DNA of 64,000 nt. Source: Sphingobacterium zeae. GTDB lineage: Bacteria; Bacteroidota; Bacteroidia; Sphingobacteriales; Sphingobacteriaceae. Shown piece after piece: positions 1 to 8,120 of this stretch. The stretch spans positions 3,720,001-3,784,000 of the forward strand of contig NZ_JAUTBA010000001.1 in the NCBI RefSeq assembly GCF_030818895.1, given 5' to 3'. The translations under genes were made by a program, and so were the position numbers. Numbering within the stretch: the stretch's first letter is position 1; the number at the start of each line of letters is the position of its first letter. A model generated the notes under the pieces. It ran no database searches. It saw nothing but the letters and a program-made list of their open reading frames with translations, and was not told where the DNA came from.

Positions 1-262
1 AGTCTTTTCATAATATTTCTCTTAATATCCATGCAAAGGTAACTTTAATTAAATTTAGAAAATAGGCGAATTCAAACAGTAGTGGGTAAGAATCAAGCAC
101 CTCTCAAGTTTAGCATACTTTTAAGTTCAGCAAGTTTTGCTCTTTCCTCAGCCCTTTGTTTTGTCGCCATATTCTTTTCGACATGTAATCAAAGAAAAAA
201 TTTCCTTGTGAGTTTCTGTGAGCAAATATTCTACAATGGATTGCCATCAGGTTGTTGTACAC
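1..262. other. Stretch downstream of leuA without a supported gene
   Basis: This stretch follows the leuA stop codon in leuA's direction and runs to the window edge. I see no gene I can support. On the minus strand there is a 25-codon frame beginning with Met-Ala-Thr-Lys-Gln that is rich in Ala, Glu, Lys and Leu, but nothing argues that it is expressed. No clear terminator hairpin follows leuA. Confidence 0.4.
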
Positions 263-1396
263 CTAAACCAAACGTCGGAGGTCGCTATCTTCAATAAAAC
301 GTTTGTGATCTGCCAAAACAAGAAATCTACTATAGATACTTTCAAAATGTTCAGCCGGGAAATCTATTTTCATATTTTTTAATCGATCTTTCAATGCGGC
401 ACGTCCACTCCTTGCCGATAAAAACAATTCAGGCAACTTTCCTCCTATGATTTGGGGATCAATAATTTCATAGTTTCTACGGTCTTTCAATACGCCATCC
501 TGGTGGATGCCGGAAGAATGCGCGAAAGCATTTTTGCCAACAATGGCCTTATTGGCCTGTACAGGATTTGACATTGCCCGTTCTACCATACTACTTAATT
601 CTACAATATATTTTGGATCAATTCCGGTTGCAATACCTAGATTTTCCTTTACAATGAGTGTCAAAATAATTTCTTCCAAGGCAGCATTTCCCGCACGTTC
701 TCCGACACCATTAATCGTTCCTTCCACCTGAAGCGCACCTGCCATTAACCCAGCTATACTATTCGCTGTAGCCATACCTAAATCATTATGACAGTGGACA
801 GAAAGAATTGCGTTCTCTTTTTCCCTTCTATTCTGGTTTACATAGGCTATCTTTTCAAAGTACTCAAACGGTGTACAAAAACCATTGGTATCAGGAAGAT
901 TTACAACTTTTGCGCCCGCTTCAACCACCGTATTGGTCATTTGAACCAAAAAATCGTTGTCAGCGCGGCCAGCATCTTCAGCAAAAAATTGTACTTCGTC
1001 ACATTTATCAGAAGCATAAGCCACCATCTCATACGCTTTTGCCAAGATTACCTCACGAGTGGTATTAAACTTATGTTTAATATGAATGTCCGATGTTCCA
1101 ATTCCGAGCTGAATCCGTGCCACCTTGGCGGTACTCAAGGCCAAAGAGGCCTCTTCAATATCTTTCCTATTGGCCCTAGCTAATGCACAGACGGTTGCCC
1201 TTTTCACCAGTTTACAAACCGCTGTGACTGCCTTAAAATCTCCAGGTGAACTTATTGGAAACCCTGCTTCTATCACATCTACCCCCATTGCATCGAGTTT
1301 TTCAGCAATTTCTAATTTATCATTCAGTGTCAATTGGCAGCCCGGCCCCTGTTCTCCATCACGTAAAGTAGTATCAAAAATCTTAACTTGTTTCAT
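263..1396 (-). CDS. leuA: 2-isopropylmalate synthase, short form without regulatory domain
   Basis: Condenses acetyl-CoA with 2-oxoisovalerate in the first committed step of leucine synthesis, in the cytoplasm. The protein (377 residues from the chosen start) is one HMGL-like TIM barrel. It opens with the family signature DTTLRDGEQGPG. The metal/catalytic motif HCHNDLGMATAN lies in the middle, followed by GVGERAGNAALEE and then SSGIHQDG near the C-terminus. It stops where the roughly 120-residue allosteric LeuA dimer domain of full-length enzymes would begin, so leucine feedback control through that domain is absent. I prefer the internal ATG before KQVKIF because homology begins there; an in-frame start lies eight codons upstream. 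No other leu or ilv genes lie beside it, and an AraC regulator diverges 81 bp away. Homocitrate or citramalate synthase are less likely alternatives that the sequence alone does not exclude. Confidence 0.8.
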   Translation of the reverse strand: MKQVKIFDTTLRDGEQGPGCQLTLNDKLEIAEKLDAMGVDVIEAGFPISSPGDFKAVTAVCKLVKRATVCALARANRKDIEEASLALSTAKVARIQLGIGTSDIHIKHKFNTTREVILAKAYEMVAYASDKCDEVQFFAEDAGRADNDFLVQMTNTVVEAGAKVVNLPDTNGFCTPFEYFEKIAYVNQNRREKENAILSVHCHNDLGMATANSIAGLMAGALQVEGTINGVGERAGNAALEEIILTLIVKENLGIATGIDPKYIVELSSMVERAMSNPVQANKAIVGKNAFAHSSGIHQDGVLKDRRNYEIIDPQIIGGKLPELFLSARSGRAALKDRLKNMKIDFPAEHFESIYSRFLVLADHKRFIEDSDLRRLV

Positions 1397-1477
1397 ATTC
1401 AACTTATTTCTATAACTCAAAAGTACCAGAACTATAAAATTTAATATATTTGAAAATAAAACAATTGTTATTCAATA

Positions 1478-2254
1478 ATGCCAAAATCCACCATCCCGTT
1501 CGTTCAATGTGCCAAGAACTTCTGCGATGGCACAATTGAATTACGTAACTATGGACAATTCAATACAGAAATGCATGCCCATGAACAAGTACAGGTACTT
1601 AGCCCAACAAATGGTACCCTCTTTATCTATACAGAAAAAGCCAGCTTCTGTGTACCGAGTACTTTCTTTGTATATATTCCAGCACATGTCCCGCACAAAC
1701 TCATTTCCCGCTCCCAGCAACTGGCACTAAAAACCATTTTTGTCGATATGAACAATATGCACGACGACGTTAAGGTGTATCCATCAAATGAATTGTTGAA
1801 TCATTTTTTGCTTTTTGGCCAACAACATTGGAAGCTGAAAGACCATGACACGTTGACCGCATCCACCTTAGAGGCCTTTAAGTCTATGCTCCCCATACTA
1901 TTGGCAAAACCGATCCTGTTGCAAATTACGCCTGCAAAAAGTGAATTGATGATACAGGTATGCACGTATATCCTCCAACATCTCGACAATAAATTGTCAA
2001 TCGCTGAGATTAGCGCTAATTTTTTTCTTTCGGAGCGGACACTTTTTAGACAGTTTAAGAAAGAAATGCAGATCACCATATTCCAGTTTATAAAACAACA
2101 TCGCCTTCTAAAGGCGCTTCAATTATTGGAAAATAAGGATATGCATATCGCTGAGATTGTTTATCAAATTGGGTATGAAAGTGTACCGAACTTTTCCAAT
2201 CTATTCAAAGAATATTTTGGACTATCCCCACAGCAGTATCGCGCGAGACTATAA
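1478..2254 (+). CDS. AraC family transcriptional regulator
   Basis: A 258-residue cytoplasmic DNA-binding regulator. The N-terminal part reads as a cupin-like sensing domain: HAHEQVQVL near residue 30, followed by FVYIPAHVPHKL, a typical AraC_binding pattern. The C-terminal ~100 residues carry the double helix-turn-helix, with LSIAEISANFFLSERTLFRQF and the family signature IAEIVYQIGYESVPNFSNLFKEYFGLSPQQYR. The effector is unknown. It is transcribed divergently from leuA with an 81 bp gap, so it could act on that promoter, but this is position only. The domain order and length are normal for the family. Confidence 0.88.
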   Translation: MPKSTIPFVQCAKNFCDGTIELRNYGQFNTEMHAHEQVQVLSPTNGTLFIYTEKASFCVPSTFFVYIPAHVPHKLISRSQQLALKTIFVDMNNMHDDVKVYPSNELLNHFLLFGQQHWKLKDHDTLTASTLEAFKSMLPILLAKPILLQITPAKSELMIQVCTYILQHLDNKLSIAEISANFFLSERTLFRQFKKEMQITIFQFIKQHRLLKALQLLENKDMHIAEIVYQIGYESVPNFSNLFKEYFGLSPQQYRARL

Positions 2255-2308
2255 CATAATCTTATAGAATATATCTTATAACTGCTTCCAATTCGTTTTG
2301 TGAAAACG

Positions 2309-2536
2309 TCACATCTTTTGCGCCAAAGGCCCATCTTGAGTGACCAGACTTGACCAACCCGGGCTGGATCCATCGGTAATCGTAGCCACTACCCGGCCAT
2401 ATGCTAAGGATAGGTTGTAGATGGGATTGTGGAAGATCCGATAGCCTGATACTGTTGTTAACAAGCGTTCGATTTTATCGGCGTCTTGCGGCAGCTGCAA
2501 GGCTCTTCCCTCCTTTGCTCCCAGTCTGAATCCCAC
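2309..2536 (-). CDS. Hypothetical short open frame after the toxin gene
   Basis: A 75-codon frame that starts with GTG three bases after the AbiEii toxin stop, on the same strand. The protein has no signal peptide or membrane segment and I do not recognise a family. It contains a plausible folded stretch (YRIFHNPIYNLSLAYGRVVA). Its base composition is more GC-rich than the toxin gene. It could be a true third gene of the cassette, a remnant of the 3' end of an older gene interrupted by the toxin-antitoxin insertion, or chance. The evidence is only its position and codon-like composition. Confidence 0.2.
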   Translation of the reverse strand: MGFRLGAKEGRALQLPQDADKIERLLTTVSGYRIFHNPIYNLSLAYGRVVATITDGSSPGWSSLVTQDGPLAQKM

Positions 2537-2538
2537 AA

Positions 2539-3180
2539 CTAAATCTTACCTATTACTTCCTCAAAATCTGCTTTAATAAATTCCCAATATTTACCTTTTA
2601 AACACACAGGATCAAAGTCATTATCAGCATTTTCAAAATTGATTAAGTTAATCAAGATCGTTTTTTCATCGTGAGAAAACGGATATCGCTTTTCATGTAA
2701 TGCAACCATTTGTGAAATCGAATACTTATCTAATAACTCGTGTAAATCCCAAAAATCTTTTTTACGTCCTCCTCGCTGAATCACATCGAGCTTCATGGCA
2801 ATAATTTCTTCGATTGAGGCTAAACGAATATTATCTTCTTCGATAAGTTCTTGAATGAACGGGTCTGCATAGAAAACGTCCAATTTAACGCTGTTGTTTT
2901 TATCATTTCCAATCGTATAAGACTTTCCCATAGCGGGAGCAATATTGGACAAGTGATCGACATACGAAAAAGTATCTTTCAAGTAATTGTCAATTGACTC
3001 AAAGTCTAAACTACCATATGGAACATCCGAGAAAAGATCAATATCGACAGATTCCCTATGGCCTAAATGCAAGCTTAAAGCGGTTCCCCCAACCAATCGA
3101 AAAGTTGAAAAAATATCCGCTTTCATTAGTGTTAATAGTGTATCTCTTAATAGGTGATTAACAGTATTATAATATAACAT
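2539..3180 (-). CDS. Nucleotidyltransferase toxin, AbiEii/AbiGii type
   Basis: A 213-residue putative toxin of a type IV-like toxin-antitoxin system. AbiEii proteins are nucleotidyltransferases of the DNA polymerase beta fold that, in studied members, modify tRNA and arrest growth, giving phage abortive infection. The N-terminal part shows the motif GGTALSLHLGHRESVDIDLF, with the GG pair and the metal-binding Asp-x-Asp. The later motif RKKDFWDLHELL is the second conserved block. It begins 11 bp downstream of the antitoxin stop, so the two are co-transcribed with the antitoxin first. All motifs look intact. Whether this member acts on tRNA is inferred from the family. Confidence 0.85.
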   Translation of the reverse strand: MLYYNTVNHLLRDTLLTLMKADIFSTFRLVGGTALSLHLGHRESVDIDLFSDVPYGSLDFESIDNYLKDTFSYVDHLSNIAPAMGKSYTIGNDKNNSVKLDVFYADPFIQELIEEDNIRLASIEEIIAMKLDVIQRGGRKKDFWDLHELLDKYSISQMVALHEKRYPFSHDEKTILINLINFENADNDFDPVCLKGKYWEFIKADFEEVIGKI

Positions 3181-3191
3181 AATTATTTGCG

Positions 3192-3680
3192 CTAATGTTT
3201 ATGCAACAACATTGGAGCTGTTGTTGGCTCAGATAAAGCCTGCTGAACTTGCTCCTTGCCATAAAACCTTAGTATCTCATTTTTCTCTTCTTGATTTCCC
3301 CTTTCGAAAATACGATGAATTACGGCTTTAGCCTGTTTTTCCCAATCTATTTTATTGACATCAGTGTCCCAAAAAAGAACTTTTCGCAAAGTAGTCAAAT
3401 CTGGCTTGTTTATACTTCCAATGTTTATTTTTGCATTTTTTATTTCATAAAAAGTTTGTAACAACGCAAAAGTCCCTTCTTCAATTCCTAGTGCCTGGTC
3501 AACTTTCAATGATAAAGGTACTGGAATGCCGCGTTTACCTTTTATGATTGCATTGAATATTTGTCTTTGTGTATCTATAGAGCGGGCAAATGGACTTGGC
3601 TTAATCGCACGCCTTTTAAGCTCTCTTTCTAAGATAAGCCCTGGATGAATTCCTTTAAAACGTTCCATACTTTTTTCCAT
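3192..3680 (-). CDS. HTH antitoxin with DUF6922-like C-terminal domain, partner of AbiEii toxin
   Basis: A 162-residue protein encoded directly before the AbiEii toxin. Residues ~1-70 resemble HigA/XRE-type helix-turn-helix proteins (HPGLILERELKRR, then SIDTQRQIFNAIIKGKRGIPV). The C-terminal half matches the pattern of DUF6922-type antitoxin domains (LFWDTDVNKIDWEKQAK, FERGNQEEKNEILRFYG). Its likely role is to bind or block the toxin and to repress the operon. I chose the ATG before EKSMERFKG because the 15 residues upstream (Cys-rich, MCSCKC...) do not fit an HTH protein; a second ATG four codons later is also possible. The two-domain make-up is unlike the classical AbiEi antitoxin, so the pairing is by gene order. 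Confidence 0.75.
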   Translation of the reverse strand: MEKSMERFKGIHPGLILERELKRRAIKPSPFARSIDTQRQIFNAIIKGKRGIPVPLSLKVDQALGIEEGTFALLQTFYEIKNAKINIGSINKPDLTTLRKVLFWDTDVNKIDWEKQAKAVIHRIFERGNQEEKNEILRFYGKEQVQQALSEPTTAPMLLHKH

Positions 3681-3758
3681 AATACAAATGTAATCAAAAT
3701 TGATTACACACTTACAGCTACACATAAAAATTCTTTAATGATATGACTCAGAAGTTCA

Positions 3759-5522
3759 TTATTCACTCCGCGGATCGGGCTTTAGCGGCATCTTGGCACA
3801 GCGTATCACCTCGATAGATGGACAGCCATATTCGACAACAACTTTACCTTCGATCAAATAGATTCCTCCACCAAGGAGCGGATATTTTACCAGTGTTTGT
3901 GGAAAGTGTACCGTATCAAAAAAGCGTCCCTCGGCATCGAGGAAAGTGCCGAATTTCATTAGGTCGCCGCGCTTGGTCTTGACAAATTTTTCACAGACAA
4001 AGTCCCCCACTATCCGAATTATTTTACCTTCATGCAGATGGAGTTCCCGGGCCGGCATATCGCCACGGTAATCGCTTTTTGTAAGGTCGAAAAGCGTCCC
4101 GGTGACGCAAAAGCCGATCAGCTCCATCTCGTCGTAATAATCCTCCAGGATATCTTCTTCCAAAGGTGGCAGTATAGGCTTGCGACTCTCGGTCTCAAAC
4201 AGTGCTATACCCGCTGCCACAGGCTTATGCTTGCTCATCATCAGATGTGCCGCCCACAGCAATTGCTTTTTGCCCGTCCCCGTAAAGCGCAAGGCTCCAA
4301 CGCGGATCAGGATAACGACCTGCTCAATACCGGTCTGTGTCCGTTTAACAAAGTTCTCCAGACTCGTATACGTGCCATTGGCTTCGCGCTCCTCAATAAT
4401 GCGATGGGCCAGTTTACCTTCCAAATTGAGCAGGCAGTCAAAACCGAGGTAAATATCTTTACCCCGAATGGAGGTATTAAATACCGACTGATTGACACAG
4501 GGCAGGCAGATATTGCCACCTGAAATTCGGGCCTCATTGACATAGACCTTACGGTTGTAAAAGCCACCATAATTGTTGAGAACCGCAACCATAAACTCCA
4601 AAGGATAGTAGGTCTTGAGGAAAAGACTCTGATAACTCTCTACTGCAAAGGATGCTGAATGCGCCTTGTTGAAGGAATAGCCCGCAAAGCTTTCCATCTG
4701 CCGCCAGATCTCGCGACTGGTTTTTTCGGGGTACCCCTTGGCCTTACAGTTTGAAAAGAACTTATCCTCAATTTCGGTCAGGTGGTCTTTGCTGCGATAT
4801 TTGCCCGACATCATACGCCGCAGCACATCGGCATCGGCCATATCGAGTCCACCATAGGCATTGGCAATTTTCATTACATCTTCCTGATAGACCATTACGC
4901 CATAGGTCTCTTCGAGCTGCTCTTTAAATACAGGGTGTGGATAGACGACCGTCGCGGGGTCGTGATGCCGACGGATGTACTCGCTCATCATGCCCGAACT
5001 GGCCACACCTGGCCGAATAATGGATGAGGCAGCCACCAACGTCAGGTAATCATCGCAACGCAGCTTGGTGAGCAGCTGCCGCATGGCCGGACTCTCGATA
5101 TAGAAACAGCCGATGGTATTGGCCGATTTTAATTGCGCTGCAATATGGGCATCCTGAAAGAAACGCTTGGGATTGTCGGTATCGATGACGACCCCCAAGT
5201 TTTCCCGCACAATGGTACGGCAATCTTTGATGTGGCCGATGCCGCGCTGCGAAAGGATATCAAACTTCTCGAAGCCGATATCTTCGGCCACATACATATC
5301 AAATTGCACGGTGGGCAACCCTTTTGGCGGATTGTCCATCGCCGAATAACAGGTCAATGGTTCCTCGGAGATGAGCACGCCGCTGGCATGGATGGTGCGC
5401 TGGTTGGGAAAGTCGGCCATGCGGTTGTAAACGCTCAGAATGGTATTGGTCACCTCATTCTTGTTGAGCATATGCTCGGGCTCATGCACCAAGCGGTCGA
5501 TCTCGGCCCTTGGGTAGTCCAT
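3759..5522 (-). CDS. dnaE2: Error-prone DNA polymerase III alpha subunit (DnaE2-like), C-terminal part of a frameshifted gene
   Basis: The larger, downstream part of a broken dnaE. Homology to the N-terminal part resumes at AEIDRLVHEPEHMLNKNE, so the first five residues of this frame are an artefact of the shift and the frame probably has no start of its own. It holds the rest of the polymerase palm (FEKFDILS, with the third catalytic Asp), the fingers (SFNKAHSASFAVESYQSLF), a helix-hairpin-helix region, and a C-terminal OB-like segment around KIIRIVGDFVCEKFVKTKRG. Joined with the upstream part it makes ~980 residues, the usual length of Bacteroidota DnaE2-type enzymes. Removing one G from the GGG at 5507-5509 restores the frame. 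It is the last gene of the dinB operon. Unless the shift is a sequencing error, the polymerase is probably not made. Confidence 0.85.
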   Translation of the reverse strand: MDYPRAEIDRLVHEPEHMLNKNEVTNTILSVYNRMADFPNQRTIHASGVLISEEPLTCYSAMDNPPKGLPTVQFDMYVAEDIGFEKFDILSQRGIGHIKDCRTIVRENLGVVIDTDNPKRFFQDAHIAAQLKSANTIGCFYIESPAMRQLLTKLRCDDYLTLVAASSIIRPGVASSGMMSEYIRRHHDPATVVYPHPVFKEQLEETYGVMVYQEDVMKIANAYGGLDMADADVLRRMMSGKYRSKDHLTEIEDKFFSNCKAKGYPEKTSREIWRQMESFAGYSFNKAHSASFAVESYQSLFLKTYYPLEFMVAVLNNYGGFYNRKVYVNEARISGGNICLPCVNQSVFNTSIRGKDIYLGFDCLLNLEGKLAHRIIEEREANGTYTSLENFVKRTQTGIEQVVILIRVGALRFTGTGKKQLLWAAHLMMSKHKPVAAGIALFETESRKPILPPLEEDILEDYYDEMELIGFCVTGTLFDLTKSDYRGDMPARELHLHEGKIIRIVGDFVCEKFVKTKRGDLMKFGTFLDAEGRFFDTVHFPQTLVKYPLLGGGIYLIEGKVVVEYGCPSIEVIRCAKMPLKPDPRSE

Positions 5523-6696
5523 ACACTTTACCCAGCTCGCGCAAGATACTCCGAGAACGAAACGTACTCATAGCGCCCATAAGTGCGGTATGACCTGTCT
5601 GATAACGATTAAAAATAAAATCATAAATCTCATCACGTTCGTTCCAGCTGAAATCGATATCAAAGTCTGGCGGACTCTTGCGCTTGGGGTTAAGAAAACG
5701 CTCAAAAGGTAGGTTGAGCGCAATGGGATCAACATCGGTTATCCCCAGGCAATAAGCCACTGCAGAATTGGCTCCCGATCCACGGCCTACATAGTGAAAA
5801 TTGCGCCCTCGTGCATAGCGGCAGATCTCGTCGGTGATGAGGAAATAACTGGAGAAACGCAAGTTTTCGATAATCTCAAGCTCGCGCTGGATGCGTTCGG
5901 TGGCCACCCGGTCCTGACGACCATAGCGCCTGGAGAAGCCATCTATGCAGTACTTGTGCAGGAGTTGCTTATCGTTGTAGCGATTGCCCGTAAAGGTTTC
6001 TTTATTCTTGACGCTGGTAAAATCAAAACTGAAAGAACACTGGCCCAGTATGCGGTTTGTATTGGCGAGCAGCTGCGGCAGATCCGAAAATAACCGCATC
6101 AGCTTAACCCGGGGGATAAATACCTCGTCCTCGGCTGCAGTCTGATTCGGGCTCAGTTGCGAAATCAGCAGGTTGTTGTCAATGGCCCTTAATTGCCGAT
6201 GTAAGGTATAGTCGGCCTTACGAAAACTCACTGGTGCCAGGATAACACAGCGGTCAAGCACCTTTCGGTCCATCAACTGGACACGTGTACGCTCAATGGG
6301 TCTGATGCCAATGTATTCGTAGTCCTTTAGCGGAAAAGCATTGAGTTTGCTAAGGGGATAGATGACAAAGACCTGTTCGAATTCGGGTGCACGCTCGGGT
6401 GCAGCACGGTTTTCCATATTAAGCTTGGTCCGATAGTCATTGATCTCCCGAAAGCCCTTTTCGTTCTTGGCGATGGCGACGAAACGAAGTTGATCGTCGT
6501 GGCGAAACTCCATGCCGGCGAGCAGGTTCAATCCTGCGGCCCGCCCCAGCTTAATAAAGTCAAGCGAACCGGAACTGTTATTGATATCGGTAAGTACGGC
6601 GGTATCATAACCGCCAGCAAGCATACCCGAGATAAGATCCTGCAGGCTGAGCGTGCCAAAGCGCAGGCTATAGTAACTATGTAGATTTAAGAGCAT
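5482..6696 (-). CDS. dnaE2: Error-prone DNA polymerase III alpha subunit (DnaE2-like), N-terminal part of a frameshifted gene
   Basis: The first ~395 residues of the same polymerase. The PHP domain fills residues 1-~200. The palm follows with the catalytic motif PPDFDIDFSW, and the frame then runs out after LRELGKVYGLPK into eight or nine wrong codons and a stop. The start chosen is the ATG after a strong Shine-Dalgarno (GGAGGGG), which overlaps the end of dinB by 20 bp and suggests translational coupling. The PHP metal-binding residues look degenerate: the usual HxH is NLH and the usual TDHG is TDIN, so proofreading by this domain is unlikely. Its expected role is translesion synthesis together with DinB during DNA damage. 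Confidence 0.85.
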   Translation of the reverse strand: MLLNLHSYYSLRFGTLSLQDLISGMLAGGYDTAVLTDINNSSGSLDFIKLGRAAGLNLLAGMEFRHDDQLRFVAIAKNEKGFREINDYRTKLNMENRAAPERAPEFEQVFVIYPLSKLNAFPLKDYEYIGIRPIERTRVQLMDRKVLDRCVILAPVSFRKADYTLHRQLRAIDNNLLISQLSPNQTAAEDEVFIPRVKLMRLFSDLPQLLANTNRILGQCSFSFDFTSVKNKETFTGNRYNDKQLLHKYCIDGFSRRYGRQDRVATERIQRELEIIENLRFSSYFLITDEICRYARGRNFHYVGRGSGANSAVAYCLGITDVDPIALNLPFERFLNPKRKSPPDFDIDFSWNERDEIYDFIFNRYQTGHTALMGAMSTFRSRSILRELGKVYGLPKGRDRPLGA

Positions 6697-7858
6697 GATC
6701 CCCTCCTTTCTCCGGCAGCGGCGCACAGATGGCCTTCATCAGAAATTCGGCGCCATAGCGTTTTCGGATCTTGTCCATGGCCTGCATCAGATTGACTTCC
6801 TCGGCGCTATCGTCGAAGAGGTCGGTCTGATAGGATCCGTAAATTAAACCCGAGAACTTAATCCCGATAAGGCGTATCAGCATCCTGCGGCTATACAGTT
6901 TCTTGAAGAGTGAAAGCACCACATCGGTAAGCTTTCGATCCGAATTGGTATAACCGATCTGCAACTGCTGCGTATGGGTATCAAAATTGCTATAACGGAT
7001 CTTGAGGGTGACACAGCTGGTCAGCTTTTGCTCTTTGCGCAGATCAAAGGCCAGTGTATCGACCATACCGATCAGGGTGCGGCGGAGTACATCCATATCG
7101 ATGGTATCCTGCAAAAAGGTGTTTTCTTTGGACATGGACTTTTGCTCCCGAAAAGGCAACACGAGTGAATCATCGAGCCCGTTGGCTTTGCGCCAGATAT
7201 TGATTCCATTCTCACCAAGCACTTTCTGCATGGTGAACACCTCCATCTGCTGCAGGGTGCCGATCTTCGAAATTCCCATATTCCGGAGCAGCGTAAAGGA
7301 CTTCTCGCCTACCATTGGGATTTTTCGGATGGATAGCGGTGCGAGGAAGCCTTTTTCGGTGCCATTCTGCACCTGCTTTTCGCCGCAGGGTTTGGCTGTA
7401 CCGGTGGCAATCTTGGCGACGGTCTTATTCACAGAAAGACCAAAGCTAATGGGTAATCCAGTCTCTCGGATAATACGCTGGCGGAGCTCCTGTGTCCATT
7501 TCCAACAGCCAAAAAAGCGGTCCATACCGGAGACATCAAGGTAGTGTTCGTCTATACTGGCTTTTTCGACAATGGGCGTGTCTTCTTCGATGATCTGCGT
7601 GACGATACTGGAATAGTGACTATAGCGGTCGTGATCGCCCCGTACGACTACTGCGTCTGGACACATGCGCAGGGCCAGCCGCATGGGCATAGCCGAATGT
7701 ACGCCAAACTTACGGGCTTCATAGGAACAAGAGGCTACTACCCCGCGGTCGCTGTTTCCTCCTATGAGCACGGGTACGCCGATGAGCTTGCTGTTCTCCA
7801 AGCGCTCGACAGATACAAAAAATGTATCAAGATCACAATGTATTATACTCCTTTCCAT
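6677..7858 (-). CDS. dinB: DNA polymerase IV (Y-family translesion polymerase)
   Basis: A 393-residue Y-family DNA polymerase that copies past damaged template bases. The sequence shows the metal-binding HCDLDTFFVSVER (Asp9, Asp11), the steric pair VASCSYEARKFGV, and the catalytic SIDEHYLDVSG (Asp103, Glu104). A helix-hairpin-helix follows (IPMVGEKSFTLLRNMGI), then the little-finger domain (SKENTF onwards). Near residue 344 a QTDLF motif matches the consensus for binding the beta clamp. The start is the ATG before ERSIIHCDLD; an upstream GTG would add eight residues without homology. It leads a two-gene operon with dnaE, whose start it overlaps. The promoter region carries several palindromes (see 7885-7963), consistent with damage-responsive repression, but no LexA-like gene lies nearby. 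The imuA partner seen in proteobacterial mutasomes is absent here. Confidence 0.92.
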   Translation of the reverse strand: MERSIIHCDLDTFFVSVERLENSKLIGVPVLIGGNSDRGVVASCSYEARKFGVHSAMPMRLALRMCPDAVVVRGDHDRYSHYSSIVTQIIEEDTPIVEKASIDEHYLDVSGMDRFFGCWKWTQELRQRIIRETGLPISFGLSVNKTVAKIATGTAKPCGEKQVQNGTEKGFLAPLSIRKIPMVGEKSFTLLRNMGISKIGTLQQMEVFTMQKVLGENGINIWRKANGLDDSLVLPFREQKSMSKENTFLQDTIDMDVLRRTLIGMVDTLAFDLRKEQKLTSCVTLKIRYSNFDTHTQQLQIGYTNSDRKLTDVVLSLFKKLYSRRMLIRLIGIKFSGLIYGSYQTDLFDDSAEEVNLMQAMDKIRKRYGAEFLMKAICAPLPEKGGDHALKST

Positions 7859-7884
7859 GTTTTTCAATTGTACCAAAAGCACTG

Positions 7885-7963
7885 CATTGTGCCTTTTGAT
7901 TTTTGGCAGTTGACGTATTCAAAAATACTAATATTATTAGCAAACAACCAAGAAGGCACAATG
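7885..7963 (-). promoter_or_regulatory. Promoter and candidate operator of dinB-dnaE
   Basis: On the minus strand TATTTTTG at 7927-7920 fits the Bacteroidota -7 element TAnnTTTG, with TTGG about 20 bp upstream as a -33. Between them lies a perfect 6-1-6 palindrome (CTAATAATATTAG, 7928-7940). A second dyad, GTATT-N4-AATAC (7915-7928), covers the -7 element. An 11 bp perfect inverted repeat (7885-7895 and 7953-7963) brackets the region. The first two dyads would place a repressor on the polymerase site. Which protein binds is unknown. Confidence 0.45.
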
Positions 7964-8120
7964 GTTTAATTTTTATCACATTCATTGTCAGCATAATATT
8001 TTATATTACGATGTCAGCTTAAACAAGGTGGTGGCTTTTCTGTTTATCACAAAACAGAACCTATGAACGAAAATAGATTCAGCTATTTGAAGGGTGAGGC
8101 ATTTAATCTTTAGCTTCTTT

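Noticed and set aside
788..1415. Open frames on the plus strand opposite leuA
   Set aside because: They lie wholly antisense to a gene with intact catalytic motifs and show no protein family of their own.
1397..1477. Leader peptide or T-box-like control in front of leuA
   Set aside because: The divergent gap is only 81 bp and shows no leucine-codon run or structured leader.
5482..5522. Programmed ribosomal frameshift in dnaE2
   Set aside because: No stimulatory stem-loop or classical slippery heptamer is seen, and such control is not known for DnaE2; a mutation or error is simpler.
4032..5573. Long plus-strand frames within dnaE2
   Set aside because: They are shadows caused by the GC-richer codon use of dnaE2; none resembles a known protein.
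8039..8058. Hairpin TCTGTTT / AAACAGA downstream of the efflux gene as terminator
   Set aside because: Only 7 bp of AT-rich stem and no T-run in the right direction.
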